A stretch of 64,000 bases of DNA. Source: Limonium bicolor. Taxonomy: Eukaryota > Streptophyta > Magnoliopsida > Caryophyllales > Plumbaginaceae. The DNA lies in assembly GCA_023374045.1 (NCBI GenBank), contig CM041779.1, positions 268,470,131 through 268,534,130 of the forward strand, written 5' to 3'. Positions within the stretch are counted from its first letter, which is position 1; each line of letters starts with the position of its first letter. Below are positions 1 through 10,281 of this stretch, one piece after another. The notes beneath the pieces were generated by a model. That model made no database searches. It saw nothing but the letters and a program-made list of their open reading frames with translations, and was not told the DNA's origin. Position numbers and translations under genes: made by a program.

Positions 1-266
1 AAAAGAACTTTGTCCCCAAAGTTCACACTTCCCACACGTCTTTTAAAATAGAACACGGGGATTACTTGTAAAACAACACTTTCATAACAAACATACTTAC
101 ATAATAACCCTCGGACTCTAGGTCCGGGTAACATAACATTACTCAGACTCAAAGGTCTATAATATAACAACATAGACAATGTATTTCAATACATGCCGTA
201 CATACATAACCGAAACGGCTCTACCCCCCTTAAAAGGGGTACGCCCCGTACCCTATACATACAAAA
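1..266 (-). other. Element A untranslated 3' region between pol stop and polypurine tract
   Basis: Non-coding interval of element A downstream of pol. It parallels 46104-46400 of element B, including a shared motif near the left edge (AACTTTGTCC followed by AAAGTTCAC) and shared text around 'CCCCTTAAAA.GGGGTACGCCCCGTACCCTATACA' near 220-260. No coding signal is seen. Confidence 0.7.
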
Positions 267-651
267 CTAGTGAGTAAACAATGACGGGTACTTCGCCCTC
301 ATTTTATCTTCCAGCTCCCAAGTGGCCTCCTCGACTTCCTGGTTAGACCAGAGGACCTTCACCAGTCGAACAGGCTTATGGCGAGTGTCTCAAGTCTTAG
401 TATCCAGAATCCGTATGGGAGTCTCCACTAATCTCATGGTCGGCTCTAAAGTTAGCCTTTCGGGCTGATGCACATGAGACAGACGAGACATATATTTTTT
501 CAACTGAGACACATGAAATACATCATGTACCTTGCCCAGCTCAGCAGAAAAATCTAGCCTGTAAGCTACCGGGCCTATCCGCTCCGTCACAACATAAGGC
601 CCCACATATTTCGGGCTCAACTTGCCTTTCTGGCCAAAATGAAACACACCC
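267..651 (-). pseudogene. Element A pol, C-terminal part: integrase tail and chromodomain
   Basis: The minus strand encodes the end of the chromovirus integrase ([15 protein letters not shown], then [14 protein letters not shown]) followed by a chromodomain-type tail containing VEEATWELEDKM and ending YPSLFTH. The chromodomain is thought to direct integration by binding modified histones. A TGA interrupts the frame between the integrase tail and the chromodomain (KT-stop-DTRHKP); element B has Arg (CGA-type codon) at this place, so a C-to-T change is likely. The coding continues on the other side of the nested element, at 9005. Confidence 0.85.
647..651. repeat. Target-site duplication, left copy (CACCC)
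   Basis: CACCC immediately left of the nested LTR element, repeated at 9000-9004 directly after its right LTR. A 5-bp duplication is normal for LTR retrotransposons and fixes both element borders. Confidence 0.93.
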
Positions 652-1143
652 TGTTATACCCAAAATTTCAACCCCCCGGAAGAGAGTCTCTACTAATAGG
701 CTAGTAGCGAGGGTTCCCAGTTCGATCGGCACATTTCAGAGTACTAGGGGCAGCTTAGTCTTCTCCAGGGGTATTTCGTAATTTTTCAAGGCTCCTAAGC
801 CCTCTATAGGCTTCCTCTCTCCTCCAAAGAAAGGTCAAATCAATTCAAAATGCTTTGAAATTTTAACCCATGATAGAGGATGACATTTTAAGCATAATAG
901 CGTTGGAATTTTGATTTTTCGAATTTCCAATAATTTTCTAGCAATTTCTGATTGAATCTGACGAGAAATTGAATTTAAAAATATTCCAATATCCAAAAAA
1001 ATTCGATTCCACTTTAGAAAATTCAGAAATATCATCCTTTACCCATGTGTAAAATTTCATAATCAAATTCCTTTTGGAAGCCCTTAAGCTAAAACGTTGG
1101 TAAATCTCGGTTTTTACCGGATCTTTCTATCTTTAAGGAAGCC

Positions 1144-1150
1144 TATATAA
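1144..1150 (+). promoter_or_regulatory. TATA box of the nested element's 5' LTR
   Basis: TATATAA within CCTATATAAGGAACC, about 490 bp into the LTR and just upstream of a pyrimidine-rich leader. It is conserved at 7741-7747 in the right LTR. Transcription would be expected to begin about 30 bp downstream. Confidence 0.65.
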
Positions 1151-1719
1151 GGAACCTTATCCCATGATCAAAGAGGAACCTCAAGAACCCTAGACTCTCA
1201 AAGAAGGCAGCCGTCTCTCTCTCTCTCCACGTTTTGAACTCCAGAGCCACAGTCAAACACCGAAATCTCACCGAAATCAACACCAAAACACATTTTTCAA
1301 CTCCCACAACATCATCCATCATCAAACCCTCACCAAAACAGCACCAAAACGTGAAGAACATCAAGAACAGCAAGGAGTCAGAAGCTCGGTTCGAAGTTCC
1401 TCCGGATCCGCCATCAACGAGGCCTCCGAAGAATCCCGACGTGAAGAAACACCACGAATCTGAAGGTAAAACAGGTTGCAATTCTACTTTTCTAACTCCA
1501 CGACCTTATTAACTCTCTGTCAAATTTTGGGTTCAAACTAACCTTTTTACGCTTCTATATTGCTAATTACTTTTGTTTCTGCCTTGTTACTTGTTCGTCA
1601 AGTTTCGTACATAATTCGACTTCAAACTGCAATCTTTCAATTACTAACGAATTGTATACCTTTCAGGCTACACGTGCATAAATTTTGAGCCGAAAACACC
1701 TTCGGGAACCACCATAAAA

Positions 1720-1985
1720 CCCCTGTCCGTGGGTGGTCCGGGATCTCGGACCTATGGTCCGGGACCACGGACGGGTTGTCCGTGGCCACGGACACCCACG
1801 GACGGCGGCGGGATTTTAAAAAAATTCAAAATTTAGGTTTTCAAATAATGTCCGGGCCCACGGACAGCCTGTCCGTGGCCCCGGACTTTGCAATTTTTTG
1901 TTTTCCTTTAATTTCGACTCTTCTGTATAATTAGGTTAACTGGGGTTCGTGGTCTCGGACATGGGGTCCGTGGCTACGGACGTAA
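1720..1985. repeat. GC-rich inverted-repeat block in the 5' LTR
   Basis: Repeated GTCCGTGG / CCACGGAC and GGTCCGGGA / CCGGGACC elements, including a perfect 16-bp palindrome at 1778-1793 (GTCCGTGGCCACGGAC). The block recurs in the right LTR (palindrome at 8374-8389). It can fold into several alternative hairpins. Confidence 0.75.
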
Positions 1986-2416
1986 GCAAAATTCGACCTA
2001 ATTCTGCCTCTGAAACCCTAGTTTAGGTAGCTTTTAATTTCACTTTAATTTTCTGTCAAAAATGCTAAAAAACACAAAAAAACAGAAGTTCGCGCACTTA
2101 GGTTAAAACGACTCGTAATAAGCCGTAATTAAACCAAGTAGAGGAAAATCGACCTAGGAGGGGTAATGAAAGTAATTTGAACCCTAAATAAGCCGAATAC
2201 CAAGCCCCCGAACCCGAACTCTACCTTTCCTAATTTACCCTAGGTTAAAATTAGGTGGCGACTCATAATAGGTTCCAGTGAGCTAGCTTAGGTTTTAATA
2301 ATTATTGTTATATGACATAGTTATTAATCTTAGGTTATAAGTGGACCTAAAACCCGGTTTGATCCTAATCAGCTTTAATCAACACAGGATAGGGTTTAAA
2401 ATCGAGGCTCACAGAC

Positions 2417-2435
2417 TGGCGACTCTGCTGGGGAC
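2417..2435 (+). promoter_or_regulatory. Primer-binding site, tRNA-Arg type
   Basis: TGGCGACTCTGCTGGGGAC starts 3 bp after the 5' LTR. It is complementary, with one difference, to the 3' end of plant tRNA-Arg(ACG) (…CCCAGCGGAGTCG-CCA). This primer type is characteristic of Tat/Ogre elements. Confidence 0.8.
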
Positions 2436-5434
2436 AAACTCTTAATATTAACTTGTTTAATTTTAAGAAAGAGGGCTTAACTCGAAAAATGTTTATTTAT
2501 GGCTTTATTACTTTGTTTGTTTACTTTTGTGCGCACTTTAATTTTCTGCACCTTTGCATCATATGAGAGCGAGGGTCCACCTAAACCGATTTCATCCCGG
2601 GACCCGTTTGGGGGTCCCCTGTCAGGGACTCACACCTTTTAGGTGATGTGAATAAGCGGGGGAAAAGAGGAGGGTGTCGTCTAACCACACCCCCTTAATA
2701 CCTGGGCTTTAGCCCCAAGCGTTTTCCTGGCAGTGCCCTTACCTAGCCTTTTGTTTGGTCAGTCAAAGACCCGACCGTAGACGCACACCTTCAGGTGATG
2801 TGAAAAGCGTGGGGAAGCCCAAAGAGAATAGCGTACAAGCCCTATTCCTTTGTGGTGACCTGGGCCCGCGCCCCAAGCACCTCTCCGGATCGATCCATAC
2901 CCAGTTTGATTTAAACGTCTAGTGAGGACATGTTGAATTTGTGTGGGCCTTGTTTGCCTGTATGATCGGCCCACTACCCAGCTTAGAGATTGATAGGAAC
3001 TTCTCCTACATCGACCTAGCCCAACACGAATTGGCAGCTCTATTTGTTTGTGGCCCAGAGGCCCTGTTTGGTTTAACATGTGAGTCGTTCAGGCTTCGGC
3101 CCAAAAGCCTAGACTTAGGTGATTTCTCTTCTGGCCCATTTTGAATTATCCAATTAGTTCTAGGCCCATAAAAAGGAAATCCACCTGAACTTGAAATAAC
3201 TCACAAGTCCTGAAAATAAAATCTTTTTCGGCTTAGCAACCATCTTCTCTGGCCCGAAAAAAGTTAGGCCCATTTGTGATTTAGGGACCATTCCAGCTCA
3301 TGTGCTTTACTTCAGGCCCAAACACATTCCGGCCCAAGGGCTCATTCTAGTCTAGGTAGACTTCTTATCATGACCCTAACCCAAAACCTTAGATCTAGGT
3401 GCCATCTGTTAGGCCCAACCAAAATCACTCGGCCCAAATTCCAGTTCACATATAGAGCAATCATTCTGGCCCAAGTACCACACTCATAACTCATTCCATT
3501 TGAGCCCATAGACCAATTCATAGTTTTGGCCCATGAGCTTCGCTCTCAATCCAGAATTTCGGCCCATAAAACATTTGAATCCAAGATAGTTTGCATAATT
3601 CGTTCATTCCAGTTTCCGGCTTCAAGGCCCAACAAGAGCATCAAACAAATCTAGACTTCAAGGATTATCCCTCGGCCCAGTGGCCCATTCACGGTCCGTG
3701 TGATTTCTTTCAGCTTGTTTGCTCAATTTCTGGATTCAGGCCTACATGTCCGTTCCAGTCTAGGAATCACTCTAATCTATGCACTTCACTCTCAGTTTGG
3801 CGAAGACTCAGGCCCAGTTACTTCCTACATAACCCATGGGCATTCCTAGTTCAGACATTTTACAGGGCCTACTCGAGTCTTGGAAGGAAGACAATCATGG
3901 TCAATGGCGCCCCGACGGTCAACAGCTCCAGTCTTCAACACGTTGGCATCAGACTGTTCAACATCACTATTTCAGAAGTTTTCTCGATTTAGTAGTTTTC
4001 TTTTCTCAATCATTCTTATAACTTTTATGGTAGTTAGCTTCCATTATCATTTTAGATTACAACTTTTGATGTTATCTTTCCATTCGTGAATAAGAGCATA
4101 GTTCGATTTTCGTTATTTTTTGTGCATTCATTCAACAAAACAAAAACACAAAAATTTGTTTTCTTTTTAAGGGATCACAGAGTAATCATTTCCCGACTAT
4201 GGAATAAAATGACTTGTCTTTTGTTTCTAAAAGGGTGAACATGTCCGTCCTCACACCATAGACTATCCCATAATATCCACGAAGCATTCCAAAATCCGCA
4301 TCTATTTAAGGGTTGTCATAAACCCCAGATCAATACTGGGGGCAATCTGAGTTCAGGATCGTCATCTTTAATCTTTCGTTTAACCGTGTGAACTATTCTC
4401 TAAGTGAAATTCACGAGAGTGTCTTGAGCGGAAAAACCATGAGTGAACGAGCGTGTCATTTTTACACGACTCCGGTGAGACCACATACAAAGGAAAAGGT
4501 AAATGGCATAACTCTGACCGAAGGAGATAATTTGTAAATTTACTCTTAGACCTGCGAAAAGTAACAAGGAACAGATACACGACTATCAGGAATGACGAAG
4601 CACCTAGGTACAGCACCACATAGCCAAAAGCTTGTAAACCCTATCGTTAAACCTTAGGCACCCCCGTTGAGCCTTTTGTATATCCCTTTTTGATATTATG
4701 AGCTCCACAAAATAACCCAGCCAATGATGAATGTCCGACCCGGTGACCAAAGGAAGCGAGGATCCCAACTCTCAGATAACATTCTCATCAGTCCAAAGAA
4801 GCAATGCCGCAATCAGCATGACGAAGCGATCCGTAAATGGTCCCAGAATGACACAGGATCAATAGAGCTCACATCAAAACAGCTCACGAAGCCCAAAACC
4901 GGGAAACACAAGAACCCCGAAGGCAAAGTCAAGAAAGGATAAAACAAAAAGGCAAACCCGAAGTGCCTCGAAGAAGTCCAAATGACAAAAAAAGGAGAAA
5001 TGGTGTAAAGGACAACTCCAAAAGTCTAGGTCCAGAAGCTCGAAAACAACGTCAACATGAAGCAGCCAGACAACTTCAAGACAATGAAGATGAATCCGAG
5101 AGAAGACGCAAGTTGCAACTTTGGTCACCCATTTAAGCTCCACATACCTCAAATATCCCTCCATGATCCCGTCGTCTTTCATCACGCCCTATGGCCACGT
5201 TATAAGCTTTAAAGACTTCCGACTTGATAGTTGTGTGTCCAATCACGTGAAAGTAACAGATCAAATGTGTAAATCCATCAAATATCGAATTCAATGGTTT
5301 AGAAGTTAGGACCATGAGTGAGAAATGAGTGCAAACACCGACCACATCGAGTGTAGGTTAGGAAGCACCACATCAAAGAATAAGCCTCAACCCTGTGAGG
5401 ATGAGACTTGTTCGCACGTTTAATCAAAGAAAAT

Positions 5435-5467
5435 ACTGGGGGCAATCGATCGTTTCGATCGATTGCC
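5435..5467 (+). repeat. Internal polypurine-like motif followed by a perfect hairpin, copy 1
   Basis: TACTGGGGGCAAT runs into a perfect inverted repeat at 5441-5467: 12-bp arms GGCAATCGATCG / CGATCGATTGCC around a TTT loop. Confidence 0.8.
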
Positions 5468-5500
5468 ATGAACTCTAGCTCGGATTGTCCTAAGGAAAAA

Positions 5501-5533
5501 TACTGGGGGCAATTGTTGGTTCCAACAATTGCC
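5501..5533 (+). repeat. Internal polypurine-like motif followed by a perfect hairpin, copy 2
   Basis: The same TACTGGGGGCAAT start, then arms GGCAATTGTTGG / CCAACAATTGCC around TT (5508-5533). The inner six bases of the stem differ completely from copy 1, yet pairing is perfect. Confidence 0.8.
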
Positions 5534-6117
5534 ATGTCAACACCAATTGAAACCCAAAGCTTGAGCACCACCATCCCACCACAGACACACATAAGCCCTT
5601 ACCACCACACACACACTCTCAAGCCCGTTATTGGCCTTACCTCCACAAAAACATCAGGCCCGTTATAACCCTGACCACCATCCAAAATCACAGCCTAATC
5701 TCAGGTCTATCACAAATCCTGAACACCGGAAAAAGCTTTTAACACCACAACAAACACCACACACTTCCATCAATGACATGTTCATTTTTCAAGAAACAAA
5801 TTGCAGATATGAAATTTTTAGTCAGGAAATGATCATTTCACTTTCCTTTTTCAGCAGAGTCTTTCTCAAGCATTGCCATGTTTGACACATTTTTCAACAG
5901 TTCCTTGTTTTGGGCAAGCTTCCAACAAACACTCTAGTTGCATTTTACATAACACCTCAACATTGCCAAGTTCGGCACCTTTTCCAACAGTTTCCTGTTT
6001 TGAACGAGTATCTTTCATATATTTTGATTGCATACGTCTTATCATCATTGCCATGTTTGGCACTCCAGTAATCAGTTTTCATCATTTGCACGAGACCATT
6101 ATCTTCCTAACTCATTT

Positions 6118-6560
6118 TTAGTTCGAGACCCAAAACAGTGCGAGGCCCTGCAGTTTCCTCATTCAGTACGAGACCTAGCATCTTCATTCAGTGCGAGACC
6201 CATCTTTTCCTTCAGTGCGAGACCCACCATCTTCATCAGTGCGAGACCCATCATTTTCAAGACTTTAGTACAAGACATCTTCATTCAGTGCGCGACCCAG
6301 AATCAGTGCGAAATCCAGCTTTTTCTTCATCCATTTATTACAAGACTTCAGTGCGAGACCATGCATCTTCATCAGTGCGAGACCATCACTTTCGTCAGTG
6401 CGAGACCCATCATCTTCATCAGTGCGAGACCTATCACCTTCATCAGTGCGAGACCTATCACCTTCATCAGTGCGAGTCCGAGCATCATCATCCAGTGTGA
6501 GACCAGTACGAGACCTAGTATCATCTTCAGTGCGAGACAAGTACGAGACAGAGCATGATC
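6118..6560 (+). repeat. Minisatellite in the nested element (CAGTGCGAGACC units)
   Basis: About twenty degenerate units with core CAGTGCGAGACC and spacers such as CATCATCTTCAT, often 21-24 bp apart. Open frames over it on both strands are products of the repetition, not genes. Confidence 0.9.
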
Positions 6561-6565
6561 TAAGT

Positions 6566-6710
6566 TGGCGGGGCAGAGGCAATAAGTCCCCATCTTCATG
6601 TCAACTTCTCGGGAGAAACAACTAGTGGGCAGTGGCAATAAGTCCCCTTGGTAATCTAGAAGTTATCCCAGCACCCCAGTTGGTGGGCAGAGGCAATAAG
6701 TCCCCATAGT
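6566..6710 (+). repeat. Three copies of a GGCAGAGGCAATAAGTCCCC motif
   Basis: Three spaced copies (starting near 6570, 6628 and 6685) of a motif reading GGGCAGAGGCAATAAGTCCC, one with GTGG for GAGG. Confidence 0.75.
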
Positions 6711-6753
6711 ATACCAACCAGGAGCATTGGAACGGGTTTCGGTCCCCAGAAGC

Positions 6754-6815
6754 ATCCGAGCATCGTCAGCATCGTCAGCATCATCAGCATCGTCAACATC
6801 ATCACCATCATTAGC
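6754..6815 (+). repeat. Short AGCATCGTC/AGCATCATC repeat
   Basis: Tandem 9-bp units alternating AGCATCGTC, AGCATCATC and AACATCATC. Confidence 0.8.
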
Positions 6816-6837
6816 ATTTCAACATCCTTGCATTTGC

Positions 6838-7125
6838 ATACCACCCGATTTTCACTTGTTAGGTTGTCAACGCCTTAGAATCGCTTGACATTATCTCAAT
6901 TTCACATTTTAGGTAGTCAACGCCTTAGAATGGCTTGACATCATTTCATTCATTATAGGTAGTCAACGCCTTAGAATAGCTTGACATCGTATCATCCTTG
7001 TAGGTAGTCGGCGCCTTAGAATAGTCTGACATTACTTCATTTTTACCTTTAGGTGGTCGACGCCTTAGAATCGCTCGACATCCTTCCCCTTTACTCATAG
7101 GTAGTCAGCGCCTTAGAACAGCTCG
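6838..7125 (+). repeat. Tandem repeat with GTAGTCAACGCCTTAGAAT core
   Basis: Six units of roughly 50-60 bp with the core AGGTAGTCAACGCCTTAGAA followed by an imperfect inverted partner (GCTTGACAT). The 4-bp TCAA/TTGA, TCGG/TCTGA and TCGA/TCGA variants partly co-vary. Such arrays just before the polypurine tract are typical of Tat-lineage elements. Confidence 0.85.
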
Positions 7126-7232
7126 ACGCAACTTATCGGATTTCAATTGCATATGGGGTCTTTTAAGATCAAAAGTTTTGGGGTATCACTCAAGCATCAA
7201 CTAGCCTTTTCATTTCCATTACAAAAACTAGT

Positions 7233-7247
7233 TGATGGGGGGCAATC
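7233..7247 (+). promoter_or_regulatory. Polypurine tract of the nested element
   Basis: TGATGGGGGGCAATC directly before the 3' LTR, the primer for plus-strand DNA synthesis. Confidence 0.8.
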
Positions 7248-8999
7248 TGTTATACCCAAAATTTCAACCCCCCCGGAAGAGAGTCTCTACTAATAGGCTA
7301 GTAGCGAGGGTTCCCAGTTCGATCGGCACATTTCAGAGTACTAGGGACAACTTAGTCTTCTCCAGGGGTATTTCGTAATTTTTCAAGGCTCCTAAGCCCT
7401 CTATAGGCTTCCTCTCTCCTCCAAAGAAGGGTCAAATCAATTCAAAATGCTTTGAAATTTTAACCCATGATAGAGGATGACATTTTAAGCATAATAGCGT
7501 TGGAATTTTGATTTTTCGAATTTCCAATAATTTTCTAGCAATTTCTGATTGAATCTGACGAGAAATTGAATTTAAAAATATTCCAATATCCAAAAAAATT
7601 CGATTCCACTTTAGAAAATTCAGAAATATCATCCTTTACCCATGTGTAAAATTTCATAATCAAATTCCTTTTGGAAGCCCTTAAGCTAAAACGTTGGTAA
7701 ATCTCGGTTTTTACCGGATCTTTCTATCTTTAAGGAAGCCTATATAAGGAACATTATCCCATGATCAAAGAGCAACCTCAAGAACCCTAGACTCTCAAAG
7801 AAGGCAGCCGTCTCTCTCTCTCCACGTTTTGAACTCCAGAGCCACAGTCAAACACCGAAATCTCACCGAAATCAACACCAAAACATATTTTTCAACTCCC
7901 ACAACATCATCCATCATCAAACCCTCACCAAAACAGCACCAAAACGTGAAGAACATCAAGAACAGCAAGGAATCAGAAGCTCGGTTCGAAGTTCCTCCGG
8001 ATCCGCCATCAACGAGGCCTCCGAAGAATCCCGACGTGAAGAAACACCACGAATCTGAAGGTAAAACAGGTTGCAATTCTACTTTTCTAACTCTCCACGA
8101 CCTTATTAACTCTCTGTCAAATTTTGGGTTCAAACTAACCTTTTTACGCTTCTGTATTGCTAATTACTTTTGTTTCTGCCTTGTTACTTGTTCGTCAAGT
8201 TTCGTACATAATTCGACTTCAAACTGCAATCTTTCAATTACTAACGAATTGTATACCTTTCAGGCTACACGTGCATAATTTTGAGCCGAAAACACCTTCG
8301 GGAACCACCATAAAACCCCTGTCCGTGGGTGGTCCGGGATCTCGGACCTATGGTCCGGGACCACGGACGGGTTGTCCGTGGCCACGGACACCCACGGACG
8401 GCGGCGGGATTTTAAAAAAATTCAAAATTTAGGTTTTCAAATAATGTCCGGGCCCACGGACAGCCTGTCCGTGGCCCCGGACTTTGCAATTTTTTGTTTT
8501 CCTTTAATTTCGACTCTTCTGTATAATTAGGTTAACTGGGGTTCGTGGTCTCGGACATGGGGTCCGTGGCTACGGACGTAAGCAAAATTTGACCTAATTC
8601 TGCCTCCGAAACCCTAGTTTAGGTAGCTTTTAATTTCACTTTAATTTTCTGTCAAAAATGCTAAAAAACAGAAGTTCGCGCACTTAGGTTAAAACGACTC
8701 GTAATAAGCCGTAATTAAACCAAGTAGAGGAAAAGCGACCTAGGAGGGGTAATGAAAGTAATTTGAACCCTAAATAAGTCGAATACCAAGCCCCCGAACC
8801 CGAACTCTACCTTTCCTAATTTACCCTAGGTTAAAATTAGGTGGCGACTCATAATAGGTTCCAGTGAGCTAGCTTAGGTTTTAATAATTATTGTTATATG
8901 ACATAGTTATTAATCTTAGGTTATAAGTGGACCTAAAACCCAGTTTGATCCTAATCAGCTTTAATCAACACAGGATAGGGTTTAAAATCGAGGCTCACA
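7248..8999 (+). repeat. Nested element 3' LTR
   Basis: 1752 bp, closely matching 652-2413, with only scattered substitutions and a few short indels (for example one CT pair fewer in the TC run). TATA box at 7741-7747. Ends GGCTCACA and is followed by the CACCC duplication. Confidence 0.93.
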
Positions 9000-9004
9000 C
9001 ACCC
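9000..9004. repeat. Target-site duplication, right copy (CACCC)
   Basis: Matches 647-651. Confidence 0.93.
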
Positions 9005-10281
9005 TTCATGGGGGAAACTCTAAGAAATACCTGATTGCCCACGACGAACTCCAGGTCACGTCGGCGTACATCAGCATATGATTTCTGCCTATCTTGAGTT
9101 GCCTTCATGTTAGCTCGTATCTGGCGTACTTCTGCTTGTACTTGCTCCAGATATTCAGGTCCTATAATGACCGTCTCACTCGACTCATCCCAGCATAAAG
9201 TCGTGCGGCATGGTCTAAAGCCTGGAAGGGAGACATCTTAATCGAAGCATGGTAACTGTTGTTGTAGCTAAACTCGATCAAGTGCAACTTATCAATCCAG
9301 CTGGTCTGAAAGTCAAGTGCACATGCACGTAACATATCCTCGAGCGTCTAGATGGTGCGCTCACTCTGACCATCTGTCTGAGGGTGGAACGCTGTACTCA
9401 GCTTCAGCTCGGTACCAAGCGCTTCCTATGTTGATCTCCAGTACCTCGAGAGGAATCTGGTATCCCTATCAGACACAATAGTTTTCGATACCCCCATGAT
9501 GTTGTACAATCTCCCGGTCAAAGAGCTCTGCAAGCTTTGCCACTTTCCAAGTGTCCTTCATCGGTATGAATCGGGCCACCTTGGTCAGTCAGTCAACGAG
9601 CCATATCATATTTAGACCTCCCCTTGTAGGCGGGAACCCTACTACGAAGTCCATGGAAATGTCATGGAACTTCCACTCTGGCACTGGCATTGGCTGCACC
9701 ATACCACCAGGCTGTCGGTGCTCAAACTTGACCTTCTGACAAGTGAGACACCTTACAACATAATCATTCACATCCTTTTTCATGCAAGTCCACCAGAAAT
9801 ACCGTTTCATGCCCTTATACATCTTTGAAGCTCTAGGGTGAATCGAAGTAGTAGAACAGTGGGATTCACTCAGTATGCGCTCCTTTAGCTCGGCGCTACT
9901 TCTCAGAATACACACTCGACCATTCATCCTAATCAGGTCATCATCGTGGAGTCGGAAATCATACTTCTGACCCTCGAATGTGCCATCAATAAGCTTCTGC
10001 CTAATCTCTTGCATGTACTGATCCGACATCTGAGCACTCCGCACCTCTTCAACCAAGCTAGAGTGAGAGACTAGCGAATGGAGAGAGTGTGCTCGGTGAA
10101 TCAATGCGTCAGCTACCACATTTTCCTTACCCTCTTTGTACTGAAGGTTGATGTCGTAGTCGTTAAGGAACTCGACCCACCTTCTCTGCCTCATGTTCAA
10201 CTCCTTCTGAGTGAACAAATACTTTGAACTCTTGTGGTCTGAATAAATTGTCACGCTTCCCCATACAAATGATGTCGCCAT
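9005..10281 (-). pseudogene. Element A pol: RNase H end and integrase
   Basis: The minus strand encodes the end of RNase H ([20 protein letters not shown]), then the integrase zinc-binding region ([21 protein letters not shown], then CLTCQKVK) and the start of the DDE core ([20 protein letters not shown]). The frame breaks near 9590 through small changes; the rest of the core (an equivalent of TAFHPQTDGQTERT, around 9350-9400) is readable but interrupted, for example a stop beside the dimer region near 9350. The last part of the integrase is displaced to 267-651 by the nested element. Integrase inserts the element's cDNA into the genome; this copy cannot. Confidence 0.88.

Larger units (their letters stand above)
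652..2413 (+). repeat. Nested element 5' LTR
   Basis: 1762-bp LTR with TG...CA ends, matched by 7248-8999. It contains a TATA box, a pyrimidine (TC) run at about 1212-1226, and a GC-rich block of inverted repeats at about 1720-1985. An open frame at 1234-1512 begins about 85 bp after the TATA box and recurs in the other LTR; it lacks a recognisable domain and is probably leader sequence. Confidence 0.93.
2436..6115 (+). other. Nested element internal region without recognised coding
   Basis: No Gag, protease, RT, RNase H or integrase motif in any frame. Short open frames are present but resemble nothing known. Notable content: a dense run of GGCCCA/TGGGCC hexamers from about 2860 to 3830, and three internal copies of the polypurine-tract motif TACTGGGGGCAAT (4335, 5435, 5501), two of them followed by perfect hairpins. 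Confidence 0.7.
652..8999 (+). mobile_element. Nested Tat/Ogre-like LTR retrotransposon, non-coding (8348 bp)
   Basis: A complete LTR element inserted in the integrase gene of element A. It has two nearly identical 1.75-kb LTRs (652-2413 and 7248-8999) starting TGTTATACCC and ending GGCTCACA, a primer site for tRNA-Arg, a G-rich polypurine tract and a CACCC target duplication. The tRNA-Arg-type primer and arrays of short tandem repeats inside point to the Tat/Ogre side of Ty3/gypsy. No gag or pol motif was found in 2436-7232, so it is a non-autonomous derivative that would rely on proteins from a relative. The few LTR differences imply a recent insertion, later than that of element A. Confidence 0.9.

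Noticed and set aside
1234..1512. 92-residue open frame in the LTR of the nested element, also at 7829-8278
   Set aside because: No domain, inside the LTR leader; its C-terminal end changes between the two LTRs through a small indel. Treated as untranslated leader.
6028..6638. Overlapping open frames on both strands, up to 176 residues
   Set aside because: They translate the CAGTGCGAGACC minisatellite; length comes from the repeat period, not from coding.
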